NCBI GenBank assembly: GCA_946478915.1
Contig: CAMLER010000054.1
Span: 1-13,887, forward strand
Direction: 5' to 3'
DNA length: 13,887 nucleotides
Origin: an uncultured Chryseolinea sp.
GTDB taxonomy: Bacteria > Bacteroidota > Bacteroidia > Cytophagales > Cyclobacteriaceae
The notes beneath the pieces are model-generated. The model ran no database searches. It saw only the letters and a list, made by a program, of their open reading frames with translations, and had not been told where the DNA came from. Shown here one piece after another: positions 9,453 to 13,887 of this stretch (position 1 is its first letter; each line of letters starts with the position of its first letter). Both the position numbers and the translations under genes were made by a program.

Positions 9453-9481
9453 GGGTATTCCCCTAGAAGCCGGGGTATCCC
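9453..9481. other. Imperfect GC-rich hairpin after the hybrid kinase
   Basis: GGG-tatt-CCCC-tagaagcc-GGGG-tat-CCC can fold as a CCCC/GGGG stem, an internal loop, and a GGG/CCC stem. It lies about 105 bp after the kinase stop and 50 bp before the next promoter-like element. There is no T-tract, so termination is not shown. Confidence 0.3.
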
Positions 9482-9532
9482 TGATATTTCAAAATTCAGC
9501 AAATGCATTACCTTTTCCATTACTACTATTGA

Positions 9533-9540
9533 TACATTTG
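9533..9540 (+). promoter_or_regulatory. Bacteroidota -7 element TACATTTG of the small membrane protein gene
   Basis: TACATTTG is a perfect match to the TAnnTTTG -7 consensus and sits 23 bp before ATG 9564. The -33 region is weak: only a TTTTCC run at 9513-9518 is nearby, and too close. Position, perfect match and the terminator after the gene together suggest an independent transcript. Confidence 0.55.
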
Positions 9541-9563
9541 ACAGGTAACAAAATCGTATCGCA

Positions 9564-9782
9564 ATGTCTATGAACAAGTATCAAGTATGGGAAGGAGAGA
9601 TGGAAGTACAAAACCTCGACTCTGGTGATGTTACTCTGGTAACAGTTATTTTTTCTGCCATGATCGGTGTGATATTGTTTATCACATTATTGTGCAAAAC
9701 AGGGTTAGCAGCAATGTTCAAAGCAAACGGAAAGAAAAGGAAACATTATCGCTACGCCGCTTTGGCAACTAATCGCAGCTAG
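9564..9782 (+). CDS. Small single-span membrane protein, function unknown
   Basis: The 72-residue product has an acidic N-terminal part (WEGEMEVQNLDSGD), one hydrophobic segment at about residues 24-45 (LVTVIFSAMIGVILFITLLC), and a strongly basic C-terminus (KANGKKRKHYR). By the positive-inside rule the C-terminus should be cytoplasmic and the N-terminus periplasmic. I do not recognise a family. It is treated as a real gene because it lies between a perfect -7 promoter element and a strong intrinsic terminator. ATG 9570 is an alternative start two codons in. It sits between the hybrid kinase and the GH16 gene, but its own promoter and terminator argue against cotranscription. A regulatory or accessory role for a membrane complex is possible but unproven. 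Confidence 0.7.
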   Translation: MSMNKYQVWEGEMEVQNLDSGDVTLVTVIFSAMIGVILFITLLCKTGLAAMFKANGKKRKHYRYAALATNRS

Positions 9783-9824
9783 AGAGGAATAAATCGAACT
9801 AATCATAAATATCCACTACGAGCG

Positions 9825-9857
9825 ACCTGTATCTTCAAACGATACAGGTTTTTTTTT
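9825..9857 (+). terminator. Intrinsic terminator of the small membrane protein gene
   Basis: acctgtatc (9825-9833) pairs perfectly with gatacaggt (9841-9849) around the loop ttcaaac, followed by nine T residues (9849-9857). This is a textbook rho-independent terminator 42 bp after the stop codon. It separates the small gene from the GH16 gene. Confidence 0.94.
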
Positions 9858-9907
9858 GTCTTTTGCACTCAATTCTTAAGCATCAACGGTGAACTAAAAT
9901 TGCTATC

Positions 9908-9919
9908 TTGATATATCAA
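9908..9919. promoter_or_regulatory. 12-bp perfect palindrome upstream of the GH16 gene
   Basis: TTGATATATCAA is a perfect 12-bp palindrome ending 14 bp before ATG 9934. It overlaps a poor -7-like match (TATCTTG at 9904-9910). The position would suit an operator or translational control site, but its A+T-rich composition makes a chance palindrome fairly likely. Confidence 0.3.
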
Positions 9920-9933
9920 CGCTTCTATCTGTT

Positions 9934-10785
9934 ATGTTTATGGTTCACTATAGTAAGATATTCTTTTGGCCTTTGCTGATGCTGATCTCAATGTCATGCA
10001 GACAGGAAAACACGCTGCAATTGGATGAACTTTCTATCACAGATAAAGGATACGCAAGTCCAGAAGAGTACCCGAACCTGAAGATAGTCTGGCGCGATGA
10101 ATTTGATAGCGATAAACTTGACCCGGCGAACTGGTCTCATGAGATTGGCGGACATGGCTGGGGTAACAATGAACTTCAGTATTATCAGGAAAGTAACACA
10201 GAGGTTCGGGATGGATACGCAATCATCACGGCCCGGAAAGAAAATAAAGAGGGAAAGAACTATACGTCATCAAGGATTATCACCAAGGGTAAAAAGGAAT
10301 TTAAATATGGAAGGGTCGATATACGTGCTCTGCTTCCTAAGGGTCAGGGGATCTGGCCGGCATTATGGATGCTCGGGAGTAATATTTCAGTTGTAGATTG
10401 GCCAGCCTGTGGGGAGATCGACATTATGGAAATGATTGGTGGCAAGGGTAAAGATAACGTTCTCCATGGCACTGCGCATTGGGAGAAAGCGGGCAATCAT
10501 ACCTATCAGGGAGGAAGCACATCCTTACAAAACGAAAAAATTTTCGCCGATGAATTTCATATTTTCTCTATTTCATGGACGCCGTCGTCAATCACCTGGT
10601 TTCTGGATGGATTAAGATATTATGAAATGGATATCACTGCGGAGGAATTCACCGAATTCCACAACAGTTATTATTTTATTTTTAATGTAGCAGTTGGCGG
10701 AAACTGGCCAGGTAATCCAGATGAAACAACATCGTTTCCCCAACGTATGATCGTGGATTATATACGCGTTTTTCAAGGGAGTTGA
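9934..10785 (+). CDS. GH16 family beta-glucanase lipoprotein (laminarinase-like)
   Basis: This 283-residue protein is a glycoside hydrolase family 16 enzyme, which cleaves beta-1,3 or mixed beta-1,3/1,4 glucans with retention. The catalytic motif is GEIDIMEMIG, with nucleophile E161, D163 and acid/base E166; the extra Met between D and E is the beta-bulge form typical of laminarinases. Supporting motifs are VWRDEFD (52-58), WSHEIGGHGWGNNELQYY (67-84), GIWPALWML and NVAVGGNWPG (251-260). The N-terminus has a hydrophobic stretch ending in SMSC22; the lipobox is loose but usual for Bacteroidota, so lipid anchoring in the envelope is likely. It has no carbohydrate-binding module. No SusC/SusD genes are nearby, so it is not part of a visible polysaccharide-utilisation locus. 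The exact glucan is inferred from family only. Confidence 0.93.
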   Translation: MFMVHYSKIFFWPLLMLISMSCRQENTLQLDELSITDKGYASPEEYPNLKIVWRDEFDSDKLDPANWSHEIGGHGWGNNELQYYQESNTEVRDGYAIITARKENKEGKNYTSSRIITKGKKEFKYGRVDIRALLPKGQGIWPALWMLGSNISVVDWPACGEIDIMEMIGGKGKDNVLHGTAHWEKAGNHTYQGGSTSLQNEKIFADEFHIFSISWTPSSITWFLDGLRYYEMDITAEEFTEFHNSYYFIFNVAVGGNWPGNPDETTSFPQRMIVDYIRVFQGS

Positions 10786-10805
10786 TGGGATAGGGGTTGC
10801 GAATA

Positions 10806-10833
10806 GGTAAAGGTATAAAGGTATAAGGTATAA
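10806..10833. repeat. Short tandem repeat of GGTATAA after the GH16 gene
   Basis: GGTAAA, GGTATAAA, GGTATAA and GGTATAA follow one another, a degenerate 7-bp array. It occupies half of the 54-bp gap between the convergent GH16 and methyltransferase stop codons. No terminator hairpin is visible in this gap. Confidence 0.7.
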
Positions 10834-10839
10834 GTACAA

Positions 10840-11514
10840 TTAGCTTCCCTCATGGGGTGGCCGTTTTGAAAACTTGTAGATCGGATGTCCGAATTCCAAA
10901 GTCTCTCCCGTAAGAACGAATCCATTCCGATTCATCAACCTGATAAAAGGATCGTATTGCAACAATTCATGCTGGCATTTTTTTGAAGGACATTTTCTTT
11001 GCTCACCGTCATAAAGAAATTCATCCCGTATAAACAGATTGCCGTCCGACTTTAAGTTTCGGTACAGGTCCCGCAGAATTGAATCCGGTTGTTCAATGAC
11101 ATGCATGGTCGCATTGCTGAAAATAACATCAAATATGTTATCCGGCAACCTAGTGCGTGTAGGGGTACCGATAACATAGCGAAATGTGTTTGTTGATTCG
11201 ATCGGTTGCCCTCGAATTTTTGAATAGTAACGCAATACCTTATCGAGATTTCTGCGGTTGAGACAATGATAATCGATATCGTTAAGATAGAAGGTTACGC
11301 TGTCGACAAAAACTGCCATTGCAGCATCATAATAACCGCTCGATGCCCCAATATCTGCAAACGTCATCCCCTTTTTCAAACCAAGGAACTCGCTTTGTCT
11401 TTTGAAGATCTGAACACCCTCCTCGTCCAGAACAGGGCCGCACGGATATGGACGAAACAGGGACGAACACCCCAACAGAAGGAAACATAAACTGGCGAGA
11501 CAGATCAATTTCAT
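10840..11514 (-). CDS. Lipoprotein with a class I SAM-methyltransferase fold
   Basis: The 224-residue product begins with a clear lipoprotein signal: MKLICLASLCFLLLGC, lipobox LLGC with C16. A Rossmann-type methyltransferase domain follows: motif I FADIGASSGYYD (52-63), an acidic residue after strand 2 in FYLNDID (D79/D81), and the motif IV region FDVIFSNATMHVI (128-140). Motif I departs from DxGxGxG in having Ser58 for the middle Gly. A CPSKKC pair (C175, C180) lies in the C-terminal part. The signal peptide is not a start-site artefact: there is no ATG or GTG between it and M50, which is already at motif I. The sequence FLGLKKGMTFADIG...GYY resembles, from memory, the COG4798-type predicted methyltransferases, which often carry signal peptides. 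Substrate is unknown. It lies 60 bp downstream of the TPR kinase on the same strand, so they may be cotranscribed. Confidence 0.85.
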   Translation of the reverse strand: MKLICLASLCFLLLGCSSLFRPYPCGPVLDEEGVQIFKRQSEFLGLKKGMTFADIGASSGYYDAAMAVFVDSVTFYLNDIDYHCLNRRNLDKVLRYYSKIRGQPIESTNTFRYVIGTPTRTRLPDNIFDVIFSNATMHVIEQPDSILRDLYRNLKSDGNLFIRDEFLYDGEQRKCPSKKCQHELLQYDPFIRLMNRNGFVLTGETLEFGHPIYKFSKRPPHEGS

Positions 11515-11574
11515 CCTTGATAAACGGTTGATGATTGGAATTCGTATTCCCAGAGCAGAGAAATAAGTCGTCGA

Positions 11575-13611
11575 TCAGCTTGCCAACGGGACTGTAAAAT
11601 AAAACACCGAGCCCCTACCCTCTTCACTTTCTACCCAGAGCTTCCCACCGTTCTTCTCAACAAAATCCTTGCACAGGATAAGACCCAATCCCGTTCCCTT
11701 TTCGTTGGCAGTTCCTTTAGTTGTATGCTTCGCGTCAAGGCGAAATAACTTGGAAATAACATCCTGGCTCATTCCTACCCCCGTATCCGCGACTGAAACC
11801 AAGACATGTTTGTGATTTTGCTTTACTCCCAATTTAATGACCCCACCCTCCGGAGTATACTTGTTGGAATTGGAAACGAGATTCCTCACCACCGTATTAA
11901 GTGAATGACGGTGAGCTTTGACCGACACCCGCCCATTCATCTCCTCGAGGAAGCCGATCTTTTTGTTTTGAGCCTGGGCAGAAAGAAGCTCGCGGTTCTC
12001 TTTAAGAAGCGAACTAATATCAAAAGTCTCAGGGGTAAATTCAATATTTCCTGTTTGTGACCTTGACCACTCCAGCAGATTATTCAGCAAGGCATATAAA
12101 TTCTTTAGCGATTTATCCAGGTCTTTGGCAAGTATCTGAATCTCCGCGCGGGTCAAGCTCTCGACGTGGTTAATTAGCAATCCTGAAAAAGAAGTCAGCG
12201 AATTCAGGGGACCTTTGAGATCGTGGCCAATAATGGAAAAGAATTTATCCTTCGTCGCATTCAGCTCCTGGAGCTGCGCATTTTGTATCTTTACCTTCTC
12301 GTTAATTAATTGGAGATTGGTGTTCGCACGTTGCTTCACCTTGTATAGCTTCAAACCCAGTCCAACGATAACAATACCAAGGCCAATTACGGCAATGAGG
12401 AAATCTCGGAGATTTTTCTGCCGGGCAAGTTGCTGATCTCTCTTCTCCCGCTCAGCCTCAAGCGCCTCAATTTGGGATTGTTTAGTATCAATCACGTATC
12501 TGCTCTGAGATTCAAGTAACCTCTGATCATTCGTCTGGTTTTGAATGAAATCACTTACAACTACAAACAAAGCAAGATCGTATTCGTCAAGTTCCTTGTG
12601 GCAAAGGCTAAGGTAATCGTAACTATTCTGTTGTTGTACCAGTGACTGCGACTCCAATGCGGCCTGTAGGCCAGCCGTTAGATTATGAATTGCTTCATTA
12701 TAACGCTTTTGCTGATAGTAAAGTATGCCAATATTGTTATAAGATTCACTTATTCCTTTTTTATCACCCAATGACTTACGAATCTTAAGTGCAAGCCGGT
12801 GATTAGCCAAAGCTCGACCGTCATTTTTCATACGGCGATACAACTCCCCGATTTCGTTTAGGGACAGTGCCTCCCTCGACTCATCATTGATAGTCCTGCG
12901 GATGAGCAATGCACGGCGGTGAGTCTGTAGCGCCCGGTTATAAATCCCCTGCTTGCTGTAAATTTGAGCAATGTTGAATAATGCCTTTGCCTCGGCTTTC
13001 GGGCTCTTGATAAGATCCTTGTTTTTCAAGACACTCTCATAGTCCTTGAAGGCTTCCAGCATTTTCCCCATGGACGCTTTGATTTGACCCAGCTCATTCA
13101 GGATCAATACTTCCACGTAAGGATTTTTGATCATTTCATTAAAAGCCTGCGCTTGTTCCAGTAATTGTTCGCTTTTGTTGAAATTTCCTACTTCCTCAAA
13201 AACCTTTGCCATTGCCAGGTACGTGAAAATTCGCTGTTCCTGAAGGTTCAAAGAGTCCTCAATTGCGAGGCATTGGATCAGCAAATCCATCGCCACTTCA
13301 TAGTCGCTTGTTCTTGTAAGATGGGTGAGAGCAAGTGCCTTAAGCGATTGCGCTATGCTCTGTGCATCACCTGAACTTTTAGACTGATTCAGGCCATTAG
13401 TGAGTACTTTTAGCGTTTCCTCGAGCGGTTCTTGTGACTTGTCTTCAAAAAAATCCTCGTACCAAGCCACATTCGGATCGGGGTCCTGCGCTCCCATAGC
13501 CACCAGGTTAGATAACACGATGAGTATGGAGATCAACAACAACTTCACAGAAATAAACATCAACGGAATTTGCAACAAAAATTTGCAAAATAGCTCTCTG
13601 AAAAAATGCAT
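11575..13611 (-). CDS. Membrane histidine kinase with periplasmic TPR sensor region
   Basis: The protein (678 residues) has an N-terminal signal or anchor segment (about 18-41), about six TPR-like helical repeats (roughly 65-355; e.g. ALFNIAQIYSKQGIYNRAL and SYNNIGILYYQQKRYNEAI), a coiled segment (about 365-400), one membrane span (about 402-421), a second coiled coil, HisKA with H463 in SIIGHDLKGPLNSL, and HATPase with N577/N581, DTGVGM (609-614) and GTGLGL (639-644). Catalytic motifs are intact and no receiver domain is attached, so it should phosphorylate a separate response regulator, which is not in the window. The TPRs probably sense a protein or peptide in the periplasm. Start: ATG 13611 has AGAGG six bases upstream; ATG 13560 (codon 18) would give a more compact signal peptide. 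It is followed by the lipoprotein methyltransferase gene. Confidence 0.93.
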   Translation of the reverse strand: MHFFRELFCKFLLQIPLMFISVKLLLISILIVLSNLVAMGAQDPDPNVAWYEDFFEDKSQEPLEETLKVLTNGLNQSKSSGDAQSIAQSLKALALTHLTRTSDYEVAMDLLIQCLAIEDSLNLQEQRIFTYLAMAKVFEEVGNFNKSEQLLEQAQAFNEMIKNPYVEVLILNELGQIKASMGKMLEAFKDYESVLKNKDLIKSPKAEAKALFNIAQIYSKQGIYNRALQTHRRALLIRRTINDESREALSLNEIGELYRRMKNDGRALANHRLALKIRKSLGDKKGISESYNNIGILYYQQKRYNEAIHNLTAGLQAALESQSLVQQQNSYDYLSLCHKELDEYDLALFVVVSDFIQNQTNDQRLLESQSRYVIDTKQSQIEALEAEREKRDQQLARQKNLRDFLIAVIGLGIVIVGLGLKLYKVKQRANTNLQLINEKVKIQNAQLQELNATKDKFFSIIGHDLKGPLNSLTSFSGLLINHVESLTRAEIQILAKDLDKSLKNLYALLNNLLEWSRSQTGNIEFTPETFDISSLLKENRELLSAQAQNKKIGFLEEMNGRVSVKAHRHSLNTVVRNLVSNSNKYTPEGGVIKLGVKQNHKHVLVSVADTGVGMSQDVISKLFRLDAKHTTKGTANEKGTGLGLILCKDFVEKNGGKLWVESEEGRGSVFYFTVPLAS

Positions 13612-13887
13612 TTTCTGCCTCTTTCTTATGCAGGCTTTAAGACAACATTATTCGGCTCAAATGGACGTTTATCAGCGAAAAAATCAAACACTTACTCCCG
13701 CTTATCGTCGATGATATTGGCTCTTAAGGTGGTTCTCAAATCAATGCAAGATTGATGTAAGATTGTACCAAGAGTTTAAATATTTCACAGACCCCTGGAA
13801 TATCCTCAATACGTGGCAAAACTATCAAACACCTGAGAATTTAATCGGCAATTGCCCATTTCTGTTCAGTCCGGAGATGATACTTCC
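13612..13887. other. Right-end region without a supported gene
   Basis: The 276 bases upstream of the TPR kinase contain no gene I can support. On the + strand a frame is open from 13715 to the window edge (57 codons) but lacks a plausible start near its beginning. Inside the kinase ORF, near its alternative start, AATTTGCAA is directly repeated at 13567-13575 and 13580-13588. The kinase promoter is presumably in this region, but no well-placed consensus is visible. Confidence 0.5.

Noticed and set aside
9386..9577. 63-codon minus-strand ORF between the hybrid kinase and the small membrane protein
   Set aside because: It overlaps the promoter and start of the better supported + strand gene, and its translation shows no recognisable feature.
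10644..10662. Inverted repeat GGAATTC-acc-GAATTCC inside the GH16 gene
   Set aside because: It lies in coding sequence for EEFTEF and arises from two similar codon strings; no reason to assign a regulatory role.
13400..13714. 104-codon + strand ORF opposite the N-terminus of the TPR kinase
   Set aside because: Most of it is a shadow of the kinase gene, with no family resemblance, promoter or terminator of its own.
13817..13824. TAGTTTTG on the minus strand, a perfect TAnnTTTG match
   Set aside because: It is about 205 bp upstream of the kinase start with no well-spaced -33 element; a chance match cannot be excluded.

Overview
The window reads as a chromosomal segment of a Bacteroidota bacterium, most likely of the Cytophagales type. 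The basis is the gene families (a long periplasmic-propeller hybrid histidine kinase, a periplasmic-TPR histidine kinase, a GH16 lipoprotein, a secreted NPP-type phosphodiesterase), one perfect TAnnTTTG -7 promoter element, weak Shine-Dalgarno use and moderate G+C. Lineage below phylum is inference. I see no rRNA, tRNA, CRISPR array, transposase or phage gene.

Left part (1-4505, all + strand): the 3' end of a GTP cyclohydrolase I gene (folE) closed by a strong intrinsic terminator; a mitochondrial-type aconitase that carries an unexpected 88-residue lysine/alanine-rich tail like a histone H1 C-terminus; then a secreted type I phosphodiesterase/nucleotide pyrophosphatase. The gap between the last two holds a heptamer tandem repeat beginning on the aconitase stop codon, a 13-bp perfect hairpin, and an octamer repeat touching the next start codon.

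Middle part (4506-9857, + strand): about 500 bp with no convincing gene precede a very large hybrid sensor kinase. Its order is signal peptide, 14 propeller repeats, Y_Y_Y domain, one membrane span, coiled coil, HisKA, HATPase and two receiver domains. It lacks the AraC-type DNA-binding domain of classical polysaccharide-utilisation HTCS regulators. A 72-residue single-span membrane protein follows, with its own promoter-like element and a textbook terminator.

Right part (9858-13887): a GH16 beta-glucanase lipoprotein on the + strand converges on two minus-strand genes, a TPR-sensor histidine kinase followed 60 bp later by a class I SAM-methyltransferase fold carrying a lipoprotein signal peptide. 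The last 276 bases hold no gene I can support.

Functionally, the left side is housekeeping metabolism (folate/pterin synthesis, TCA cycle). The rest looks like envelope biology: two membrane sensor kinases, an exported phosphodiesterase, an exported glucanase, an exported methyltransferase-like lipoprotein and a small membrane protein. No cognate response regulator, HPt protein or SusC/SusD pair is present, so a shared pathway is not demonstrated. The most unusual items are the aconitase tail and the lipoprotein methyltransferase.
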